This document shows, in pieces, positions 1-5,206 of a stretch of DNA of 6,886 nucleotides. The stretch lies in the NCBI GenBank assembly GCA_937923585.1, contig CALDSM010000111.1, positions 1-6,886 on the forward strand, given 5' to 3'. The position numbers and the translations under genes are program-made. How positions within the stretch are numbered: the first letter of the stretch is position 1; every line of letters begins with the position of its first letter. This DNA is from an uncultured bacterium (GTDB taxonomy: Bacteria > Hydrogenedentota > Hydrogenedentia > Hydrogenedentales > CAITNO01). The notes under the pieces were generated by a model. That model saw nothing but the letters and a program-made list of their open reading frames with translations. It was not told the origin of the DNA and ran no database searches.

Positions 1-410
1 TCCTCGCCGTCGCCGCGCATTCCCTCGGGGAAGATGATCAGCGAGGCGTCGGTGCCAATCGCCTCGACCATGCTGTTGAACGTGGTCAGCACGTCGCGCG
101 CCGATCCGGCCTCGCCCGAATGCCCCGCCCGCTGGATGAGCACCGCGTTGAACACCTTCGTGGCCAGAAAGCGGCGGAGCCGGTTCTTCTCCCAGTAGTC
201 GCGCGCCGCCACCGGCCTTGTTTGAAAGCGGATGTCGGGGGGCAGCGCCGACCACAGCACCACCGCGTCCAGGTTGCTCGTGTGGTTGGCAAAGTAGATG
301 TGCTGGCCTGCGGCGGAAAGCGGCGCAAGCGCCCGCGACGACGCCCCGCAGATCAGCCGCACGATCCCCGTCAGTGTCATGACCAGGAAATATCGAAGAT
401 TCATTGCCAT
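1..410 (-). CDS. PlsC-type lysophospholipid acyltransferase, N-terminal part (cut by the window edge)
   Basis: This is the first 136 codons of a minus-strand gene that runs off the left edge. Members of the PlsC/LPLAT family transfer an acyl chain from acyl-CoA or acyl-ACP to a lysophospholipid, usually lysophosphatidate, at the inner membrane. Two family motifs are visible. NHTSNLD at residues 42-48 carries the catalytic His43 and Asp48 of the HX4D motif, and FPEGMR at 127-132 matches the FPEGTR substrate-binding block with Met in place of Thr. A short hydrophobic N-terminus (residues 5-20) may be a membrane anchor. The start is well bounded: an in-frame TGA (411-413) sits directly before ATG 410, and the only nearby alternative is ATG 404. 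No strong ribosome binding site is seen. The acyl specificity and exact paralogue cannot be told from this fragment, and the C-terminal half is not visible. Confidence 0.88.
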   Translation of the reverse strand, partial: MAMNLRYFLVMTLTGIVRLICGASSRALAPLSAAGQHIYFANHTSNLDAVVLWSALPPDIRFQTRPVAARDYWEKNRLRRFLATKVFNAVLIQRAGHSGEAGSARDVLTTFNSMVEAIGTDASLIIFPEGMRGDGE

Positions 411-540
411 TCAGCATCCCGCCCCGGGCGTCTTCCGCATATCGCGGCAAAGCCGCCCGTCACAGCCATTATAGCAGGGCAGGCCCCCCGGCCCGAAAAG
501 TTCTTTCTCCGCAACTGTTTGGCCGATTGGTGTGGGCGGC

Positions 541-577
541 CTCTTTCTCTTTCCCTTGCTCTTTCTCTTGCTCTTAG
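541..577. repeat. CT-rich low-complexity tract, left member of an inverted pair
   Basis: A pyrimidine-only or nearly pyrimidine-only run is built from CTCTTT and CTCTTG hexamers. Its reverse complement begins TAAGAGCAAGAGAAAGAG, which matches TAAGAGCAGGAGCAAGAG at 1010-1027 in 16 of 18 positions. The two tracts therefore face each other in opposite orientation about 430 bases apart, on either side of the paired hairpin units. No function is evident. Confidence 0.7.
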
Positions 578-649
578 CGCATTCTTCAGTTTACATGCGG
601 CACGCTCAGAGGCAACATTTGCGTGTGCGGACAGCGCATTGTGTGTCTT

Positions 650-748
650 GCCCCCGCAAGGGGGCGGACAATAGTAGCCACGGGCGGAGCGCAGCGGAAC
701 CCGTGGTAAACGGACGAAAATGTATACCGTCCCCGAAGGGGGCGAACA
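650..748 (+). repeat. Three-hairpin palindromic repeat unit, left arm
   Basis: About 99 bases hold three hairpins in order. The first is GCCCCC-GCAA-GGGGGC (650-665), a six-pair stem with a GNRA-type tetraloop. The second pairs CCACGGG (678-684) with CCCGTGG (700-706) around a 15-base loop. The third is CCCC-GAA-GGGG (731-741). The unit ends in GGGGGCGAACA. The reverse complement of 773-870 repeats the same order of elements, including the linker CGGACAAT(A/G)GTAGCC between hairpins one and two. It reads as one unit of a dispersed palindromic repeat family rather than a gene or a terminator, since no T-run follows any hairpin. Confidence 0.85.
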
Positions 749-772
749 AGCACACGCGCCATGTATGCGCAT

Positions 773-870
773 CCTGTTCGCCCCCTACGGGGACGTTGCC
801 GCCTGCTTTACTTAAACCCCGGGTTCCCTTCGTTCACCCGGGGCTACCATTGTCCGACCCCTTCGGGGCC
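773..870 (-). repeat. Three-hairpin palindromic repeat unit, right arm (inverted copy)
   Basis: This is the inverted, diverged partner of the 650-748 unit. Read on the minus strand it has CCCC-GAA-GGGG (868-858), the linker CGGACAATGGTAGCC, a stem CCCCGGG/CCCGGGG (843-837 with 823-817), and CCCC-GTA-GGGG (792-782) ending in GGGGGCGAACAGG. The central stem differs from the left arm by an A-T to C-G exchange at both sides of the same base pair, so pairing is kept. The middle linker (about 793-816) is poorly conserved and of a different length. About 24 bases separate the two arms. Confidence 0.85.
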
Positions 871-992
871 GAAACAGAGGCGCCGTATCAACCTGTCTGC
901 GTTCCCAAGCTAATACCACATCTAAACCTTTAACTGCTTTTGCTATTGCTCAAAATTGGGCATTGGTCTCGCTAGTCCCATGATTCCCAAAC

Positions 993-1031
993 GGGAGCAA
1001 GAGCAAGATTAAGAGCAGGAGCAAGAGAGAA
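993..1031. repeat. AG-rich low-complexity tract, right member of an inverted pair
   Basis: A run of GAGCAA/GAGCAG hexamers (for example GAGCAAGAGCAAGA at 995-1008) is interrupted by TTA. It is the inverted counterpart of the CT-rich tract at 541-577. It starts about 120 bases after the right hairpin arm and ends about 100 bases before the stop codon of the CoA-transferase gene, so it would lie in the 3' untranslated part of that gene's transcript. No role can be assigned. Confidence 0.7.
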
Positions 1032-1131
1032 CACCTTCGCGCCCGTCGGCCAAAGTGTTACCTTCTCTCAACCCCCCGCACGCCCACCCGTCTTACAAGT
1101 CCCACGCGTCCCACAGCCCACAGCCCCGGTT

Positions 1132-2952
1132 TCAGCAGAGCCCGTCCCCCATCCTCAGCCGATATCCCCTGCCCGTCACAATCGGCCCCTCCACCACCGG
1201 CACGCCACCCGCTTCCGGCAGCACGATCCTCATCTTCGTTGTGGCGAGGATGTCCCGTTCCACGTCAATCCCCGGCATCACCCGCACCAGTTCCATGCCC
1301 CGCGCCGTAAGCTGGAACAGGCCCCGTGTGGTCGCGTAGAAAACCTTCTTTCCCGCCTTCAACTGCTCCTGGCCGTTCATGGTGACCTCGTCCACCGCCT
1401 CCACAAACTTCGGCTTGCCCGCCTGTTTCACGCGCACGCGGTCTCCCTCGACCGACAGCTTCTCGCCTTCCATCCACTTCGTGATGAAGATGATCGTCTT
1501 CGCGGCGCAGGTCAAATCAATGAAACCGCCCGGTCCCACGTAGCTGGACAGGCGGTCGGTCCGCTTGGACACATTCACATTGCCCAGGCTGTCCGCCTGA
1601 ACCACGCCCAGCACGGTCACGTCCAGTTTCTCCGGGCACATGCGGAACGTTTCGGCCGAAGAAATGATCCGTTCCGAGCCCACCGCCGCGCCGAAGAAGA
1701 TGCCCGGCGCGGGCACGCCGCCGATGACGCCGCTTTCGGTGAACAGTGTGATCTCGCCCATGATGCCGGTCTCGTGCAGCACGCGGCGCACCTCCTCGGG
1801 CAGGCCGACGCCGATGTTCACCAGCGCGCCGCGCGGCACGTTGCGCGCGAACACATCCGCGGCGAGCCGCGCAAGCACCAGGTCCATGCCCTTTCTGCGC
1901 GGCGTGATTCCCATGACTTGGTTCACAAACCGCGCGCGGGCGAGCCCCTCCTTCCGGGGAAGTGTGCTCTTGGGCCCCAGGAACTCGAAGTTGCTGTGGT
2001 AGGGGATGAAGCAGCTTTGCTCCGTCCCGGGATGGACCACCACGGCATCCACCTCGTCGCCGGTCAGATAGGGCTCGTCAAATCCCGGCTCCACCAGGCG
2101 GAAGACATTGGCTATGACCTTGCCGCCGTTGCGCTTTGCCGCGCGCGCAATTTCGCGGATTTCAGCCTTCATGGTGCAGTGCGTGATGTAGATGTTGCCC
2201 GCACGGTCCGCCGCATACGCGTTGAACAGCGCCGCGTCTATCTTGGGCAGGCGGAACCGAAGCAGGTCATCTTCCACCGCGACGAGTTGTTCCGCGTCCT
2301 TTCCCGCCAGCACCGTGCCCCGGCCCACGCGGGGGTCAATGAAGGTGTTGACCGCGTTGCGGGTTACAAGTGAGTCTTCGTCCCGGCCTTGGCCTTCAAT
2401 GATCTGCGCCATTACCCCCTGCGGCAGGCATTGCAGTTCAATCAGGCCCTGCTCGCCCAGGCGCAGCCCTGCCTTATAGGTTTCCATGTGCCCCGTAATC
2501 ACGCGGCTGCAAAGGCCGGGCAGCATCATTTCCTCCACCGAGCCGGGCGCAACCCCCCGGCCACCCTGGCCGCCCGTACACAGGATCGTCAGGCCGCAGG
2601 GGTGGCCGGTCGCCTGAAAGGCTTCGCGAATCGTCCAGTAGAGGATGGACGGGCGCTGGTTCGCCCCAAGCCCGGAAGTGGCCACCACCGCGCCGTCCGG
2701 GATCAGCCTTGCCGCCTCGCCGGCGCTGATGAACTTGGGATTCCCCGGGAGGTGGAACGCATAGTTGCTGTCGTGGCGGTGCCAAGTGAGCCGCACTTTT
2801 GCCATCAGCGCAAGATAATGGACCTTAGAGAAGATGTTCATGTCGCCTGTCACCCTCAGGTGTTTTGTGACGTACTGCCAGCCGCCTCCGCCAAACCGCA
2901 CTGTGGCCGTGCCGTGCATCTCGTGCGTCACGCAGTCATATTCCACGCGCAC
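1132..2952 (-). CDS. Family I acyl-CoA:CoA transferase, propionate CoA-transferase/YdiF-like
   Basis: Enzymes of this family move CoA between a donor acyl-CoA (often acetyl-CoA) and a carboxylate through a covalent glutamyl-CoA intermediate. The alpha-like and beta-like halves are fused in one chain. The N-terminal half begins near KFISAGEAARLI (about residue 73) and carries the glycine-rich stretch TILCTGGQGGRG. The C-terminal half has FTESGVIGGVPAPG, where Glu406 is the expected catalytic residue, followed by DSLGNVNVSKR. Counted from the start of the core, Glu406 falls at about 334, very close to Glu333 of E. coli YdiF. From residue 73 the chain is about 534 residues, the family's usual size, so about 72 residues form an extra N-terminus. 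The start is uncertain: GTG 2952 is chosen because GC-rich third codon positions continue up to it and an in-frame stop lies at 2971-2973. ATG at 2919, 2841 or 2805 is possible, and none has a good ribosome binding site. The gene is divergent from etfB. The substrate is unknown. Confidence 0.85.
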   Translation of the reverse strand: MRVEYDCVTHEMHGTATVRFGGGGWQYVTKHLRVTGDMNIFSKVHYLALMAKVRLTWHRHDSNYAFHLPGNPKFISAGEAARLIPDGAVVATSGLGANQRPSILYWTIREAFQATGHPCGLTILCTGGQGGRGVAPGSVEEMMLPGLCSRVITGHMETYKAGLRLGEQGLIELQCLPQGVMAQIIEGQGRDEDSLVTRNAVNTFIDPRVGRGTVLAGKDAEQLVAVEDDLLRFRLPKIDAALFNAYAADRAGNIYITHCTMKAEIREIARAAKRNGGKVIANVFRLVEPGFDEPYLTGDEVDAVVVHPGTEQSCFIPYHSNFEFLGPKSTLPRKEGLARARFVNQVMGITPRRKGMDLVLARLAADVFARNVPRGALVNIGVGLPEEVRRVLHETGIMGEITLFTESGVIGGVPAPGIFFGAAVGSERIISSAETFRMCPEKLDVTVLGVVQADSLGNVNVSKRTDRLSSYVGPGGFIDLTCAAKTIIFITKWMEGEKLSVEGDRVRVKQAGKPKFVEAVDEVTMNGQEQLKAGKKVFYATTRGLFQLTARGMELVRVMPGIDVERDILATTKMRIVLPEAGGVPVVEGPIVTGRGYRLRMGDGLC

Positions 2953-2998
2953 CCCGGCGCCGTTGATTGGTCATACAAATCAATGGCACAGACTGCTA

Positions 2999-3027
2999 AT
3001 ACTAATCTATACTCCGTCGTGATGCAA
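2999..3027 (-). promoter_or_regulatory. Candidate promoter for the CoA-transferase gene
   Basis: On the minus strand TTGCAT (3027-3022) and TAGTAT (3004-2999) are separated by 17 bases, a partial match to sigma70 -35 and -10 boxes. It would start transcription near 2992, about 40 bases before GTG 2952. It lies in the AT-richer divergent region. The match is modest and could be chance. Confidence 0.35.
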
Positions 3028-3029
3028 AA

Positions 3030-3059
3030 TTGGTAAGGCCACATTCGTTATTGTATAAT
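3030..3059 (+). promoter_or_regulatory. Sigma70-like promoter for the etfB-etfA-oxidoreductase genes
   Basis: A perfect TATAAT -10 box (3054-3059) follows TTGGTA (3030-3035, four of six -35 positions) with an 18-base spacer. It sits in the only clearly AT-rich stretch of the window, upstream of etfB on the right strand. Transcription would start near 3066, leaving a leader of about 78 bases that contains the 20-bp palindrome and the ribosome binding site. Confidence 0.6.
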
Positions 3060-3110
3060 TCAGCATTGCCACTGCAAAATAGACCCGCATTGGGGATTTG
3101 TGAGCATTCA

Positions 3111-3130
3111 TGCGGGCGCATGCGCCCGCA
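3111..3130. promoter_or_regulatory. Perfect 20-bp palindrome in the etfB leader
   Basis: TGCGGGCGCATGCGCCCGCA is its own exact reverse complement. It lies downstream of the predicted transcription start and ends two bases before the etfB ribosome binding site. In DNA it could be an operator for a dimeric regulator. In RNA it would fold into a GC-rich hairpin next to the ribosome binding site. It could also be a small dispersed palindrome. The sequence shows the symmetry and position only; the role is inferred. Confidence 0.5.
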
Positions 3131-3132
3131 AC

Positions 3133-3139
3133 GAGGAGA
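3133..3139 (+). promoter_or_regulatory. Ribosome binding site fixing the GTG start of etfB
   Basis: GAGGAGA contains AGGAG (3134-3138) five bases before GTG 3144. This favours the GTG over the in-frame ATG at 3120, which lies inside the palindrome with no ribosome binding site before it. The resulting N-terminus MKVAVLVKRVPD is the usual EtfB start. Confidence 0.8.
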
Positions 3140-3143
3140 CCAC

Positions 3144-3920
3144 GTGAAAGTCGCAGTCTTGGTCAAGCGCGTGCCCGACACGGCGTCGGAACTGCAGGTG
3201 GCGGCAGACGGCAAGTCCGTGGCCACCGGCGGCCTGAAGTTTGTCATGAGTCCCTATGACGAGCATGCCGTGGAACTGGCCATCCAACTCAAGGAATCCC
3301 ACGGCGCGGAAGTGGTGGTGTTGAGCGCCGGTCCGCCGGAGTGCAGGGAAATCATCCGCTCGGCCCTGGCGATGGGTGCCGATTCGGGAGTGCTCATAGA
3401 CACCAGCCAGTCCGGTGAACTTACTCCCCGCGGCGCGGCACGCCTGCTGGCGGCGGCAATTGCGGACCTTGGCGCGGAACTCGTCCTCGCGGGAAAGCAG
3501 GCCGTGGACGACGACGCGGCGCAGGTGCCCGAACGGGTGGCGGAACTGATGGGCATTCCGCATGCGTCGGTCATTACCCGCTTTGAACTGGGCGGCGCCA
3601 CTGCATCGGTGGACCGCGAAATTGAGGGCGGGCAGTACACGCTGGAAGTCCCGTTGCCCGCGCTGTTTACCACGCAGAAGGGCATCAACACGCCTCGCTA
3701 TCCCACACTGCCCAACATCATGAAGGCCAAGAAGAAGGAGATTCGCGAAGTCCCGGCGGCGCAACTCGGTGTCGCTGCGGACAGCCTCTCCGCGCAGACC
3801 GTCACCGAATCCATGAGCCTGCCGCGCCAGCAGCGCCTGTGCAAAGTGATCGAAGGAGACAGCACGCAGTCCGTCAAGGAACTGGTCCGCATTCTCCATG
3901 TGGAGGAAAAGGTGCTGTGA
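3144..3920 (+). CDS. etfB: Electron transfer flavoprotein beta subunit
   Basis: EtfB pairs with EtfA in a soluble cytoplasmic flavoprotein that takes electrons from acyl-CoA dehydrogenases and related enzymes. The 258-residue product has the usual length and opens with MKVAVLVKRVPDT. Other family blocks are SPYDEHAVELAIQL in the first third, the nucleotide-binding loop GKQAVDDD at 117-124, and the signature region REIEGGQYTLEVPLPALFTT (about 158-177) leading to the TPRYPTLPNIMKAKKKEI recognition segment that docks partner enzymes. The triple-Asp loop resembles conventional AMP-binding EtfB proteins. The membrane oxidoreductase downstream also points to a quinone-linked rather than bifurcating Etf, but this is inference. 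The gene is the first of a plus-strand cluster with a candidate promoter and a palindrome upstream. It is separated from etfA by 268 bases, unusually far for genes encoding two subunits made one to one. Confidence 0.95.
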   Translation: MKVAVLVKRVPDTASELQVAADGKSVATGGLKFVMSPYDEHAVELAIQLKESHGAEVVVLSAGPPECREIIRSALAMGADSGVLIDTSQSGELTPRGAARLLAAAIADLGAELVLAGKQAVDDDAAQVPERVAELMGIPHASVITRFELGGATASVDREIEGGQYTLEVPLPALFTTQKGINTPRYPTLPNIMKAKKKEIREVPAAQLGVAADSLSAQTVTESMSLPRQQRLCKVIEGDSTQSVKELVRILHVEEKVL

Positions 3921-3951
3921 GCAGGGAGAAAGAGCTTGGACGAGCGGCCTC

Positions 3952-4054
3952 TTTTGGAGTGCGGTGGCAACGACACCGCTTTGGCTGGGAGCCTGTAAAG
4001 ACCATGGCTTTGGTGTACTTGCAGCCAAAGCGGCGTCGTTGCCGCCGCACTCCA
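3952..4054. repeat. Palindromic repeat element between etfB and etfA
   Basis: The left arm (3952-3988) and the inverted right arm (4022-4054) match in 31 of 33 positions, with about 33 bases between them. Each arm holds its own hairpin: GCGGTG/CACCGC (3961-3966 with 3974-3979) on the left and GCGGCG/CGCCGC (4030-4035 with 4043-4048) on the right, each around a seven-base loop. The only two differences between the arms are the two sides of one base pair (T-A against C-G). The spacer contains CCATGG within a near-palindrome. A further copy of one arm lies at 6854-6886, so this is a dispersed family. Open frames through it encode peptides such as LECGGNDAAL and are not genes. Confidence 0.88.
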
Positions 4055-4080
4055 TATTTCGCGCATGTCGTGGCCGGTCA

Positions 4081-4150
4081 TTTCAAATCTCACACCTCAA
4101 ATCTCAAATCCCGCCCCCAGCCCCCCAGACCCAAGACCCTAGACCCCGGC
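4081..4150. repeat. Pyrimidine- and A-rich simple-sequence stretch before etfA
   Basis: Short imperfect repeats of TCAAATCT (4083-4090, 4097-4104, then TCAAATC at 4104-4110) are followed by C-rich text with repeated AGACCC. The composition differs sharply from the coding sequence on either side. Together with the palindromic element it fills the etfB-etfA gap. No promoter or terminator is convincing here. Confidence 0.5.
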
Positions 4151-4188
4151 CCCTTCCCAATCACCCGCCATCACTTGAGGTATGCATC

Positions 4189-5148
4189 ATGAGCGTTCTT
4201 GTATTGCTGGAACAGCGCGGCCGGCTTCGGAAATGCGCCTTTGAGGCGGCCGGTATTGCACGCGACATTGCCCGCGCCGCGGGGGTGCCGCTCAACGCCG
4301 CATACATTGGCCAATCGCTTGCCGATGAGTCGGCCGACCTGGCTGGCCTGGGCATCGCGAAGGTATTCGCCTATGAAAATGAGGCGCTGCATCACTATTC
4401 AAACGACGCTTACGTGGGCATCGTCGAGGGGCTTGTCCACGAACTGGGCGCGCGGATCGTTATAGGTTCCGCCTCCGCGCTGGGCAAAGAACTCTGCGCC
4501 TCTGTGGCGGCGCGGCTGGATGTGGACCTCGTGCAGGACTGCATCTCCTGCGGATGGGACAACGGCCTCACTGCCGTCAAGCCGCTCTACGCGGGCAAGG
4601 TGCTTTCCACGGTTCGCCTGAGCGGCACACCCGCCATGGTCTCACTGCGGCCCAACGTGGTGTCCGTCGTGCGCGACGACTCGCCGGCGCCGGAAATCGA
4701 GCGCAGGCCCATGCCCGAAGTCTCGCTGCGCACCGTGCTCAAGGCCGTGTCCGAGGCGGCGGCCGGCGTGGTGGAACTGACCGAGGCGAAGATCGTGGTC
4801 TCTGGCGGGCGCGGCCTGGGCGGACCCGACGGATGGCCGGTGCTGAAGGAACTGTGCGCGGTGCTGGGCGCGGCGCTCGGCGCGAGCCGCGCCGCCGTGG
4901 ATTCGGGCTGGATACACCACAGCCACCAGGTTGGCCAGACCGGCAAGGTGGTCTGCCCCGATGTCTACATCGCCTGCGGCATTTCCGGCGCGATCCAGCA
5001 CCAGGCCGGCATGCGGCCCGCAAAGATTATTGTGGCCATCAACAAGGATCCCTCGGCCCCCATCTTCAAGGTCTGCGACTACGGCATTTTCGGCGACCTG
5101 TACGAGGTGGTGCCGCTGTTGACCCCGGAATTGAAGCCGGCGCTGTAA
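4189..5148 (+). CDS. etfA: Electron transfer flavoprotein alpha subunit
   Basis: EtfA holds the redox-active FAD of the EtfBA heterodimer and docks with both the electron-donating dehydrogenases and the acceptor. The product has 319 residues, the normal length. The N-terminal domain (about 1-190) is the less conserved EtfA/EtfB-like fold. The C-terminal FAD domain shows all its hallmarks: VVSGGRGLGG at 203-212, SRAAVDSGW at 233-241, QVGQTGK at 247-253, GISGAIQHQAGM at 264-275 and INKDPSAPIF at 284-293. ATG 4189 is chosen because MSVLVLLEQ is the standard EtfA start and GAGG (4177-4180) lies eight bases before it. The open frame extends upstream to about 3898, but that part runs through the palindromic element and simple sequence and is not likely coding. 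The next gene follows after 58 bases, so the two are probably co-transcribed. Confidence 0.95.
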   Translation: MSVLVLLEQRGRLRKCAFEAAGIARDIARAAGVPLNAAYIGQSLADESADLAGLGIAKVFAYENEALHHYSNDAYVGIVEGLVHELGARIVIGSASALGKELCASVAARLDVDLVQDCISCGWDNGLTAVKPLYAGKVLSTVRLSGTPAMVSLRPNVVSVVRDDSPAPEIERRPMPEVSLRTVLKAVSEAAAGVVELTEAKIVVSGGRGLGGPDGWPVLKELCAVLGAALGASRAAVDSGWIHHSHQVGQTGKVVCPDVYIACGISGAIQHQAGMRPAKIIVAINKDPSAPIFKVCDYGIFGDLYEVVPLLTPELKPAL

Positions 5149-5206
5149 AGCGCGCGCTAACGTACACGCGGCATCTTACCGCGTTCCGCTTGGACCTATT
5201 TGCACG

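Larger units (their letters stand above)
411..1131. other. Gene-free, repeat-filled intergenic region
   Basis: About 720 bases lie between the start of the acyltransferase gene and the end of the CoA-transferase gene. Open frames exist on both strands, but they run through hairpins and simple-sequence tracts, resemble no family I know, and are rejected as genes. The region holds a CT-rich tract (541-577), two inverted copies of a three-hairpin unit (650-748 and 773-870) and an AG-rich tract (993-1031). The remaining stretches, 411-540, 578-649 and 871-992, show nothing I can assign. The promoter of the acyltransferase gene should lie just right of 410, but I see no convincing -35/-10 pair there. 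No tRNA, rRNA or CRISPR structure is seen. Confidence 0.75.

Noticed and set aside
650..870. Hairpins as intrinsic terminators for the CoA-transferase transcript
   Set aside because: None is followed by a T-run on either strand, and the same hairpins recur in a fixed order as a repeat unit.
401..933. Open frames on both strands in the left intergenic region (minus 401-772, plus 532-933, and plus 120-674)
   Set aside because: They run through the CT tract and the hairpin repeats or overlap the acyltransferase gene antisense, and they resemble no protein family.
541..1031. CRISPR array
   Set aside because: The repeats are inverted pairs and low-complexity tracts, with no regular direct repeats or spacers.
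1774..3036. Plus-strand frames antisense to the CoA transferase (1774-2373, 2389-3036)
   Set aside because: They are shadows of a well-supported minus-strand enzyme gene and show no family motifs.
3030..3143. Upstream extension of the etfB frame, including ATG 3120
   Set aside because: It spans the promoter and the palindrome. The AGGAG site and the family N-terminus point to GTG 3144.
3108..4055. A 315-residue minus-strand frame antisense to etfB, beginning MECGGNDAAL
   Set aside because: Its start lies in the palindromic repeat and the rest is the antisense shadow of etfB, whose own family match is strong.
3898..4188. Upstream extension of the etfA frame
   Set aside because: It overlaps the end of etfB and reads through the palindromic repeat and simple sequence. 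The EtfA family start and a ribosome binding site fix ATG 4189.
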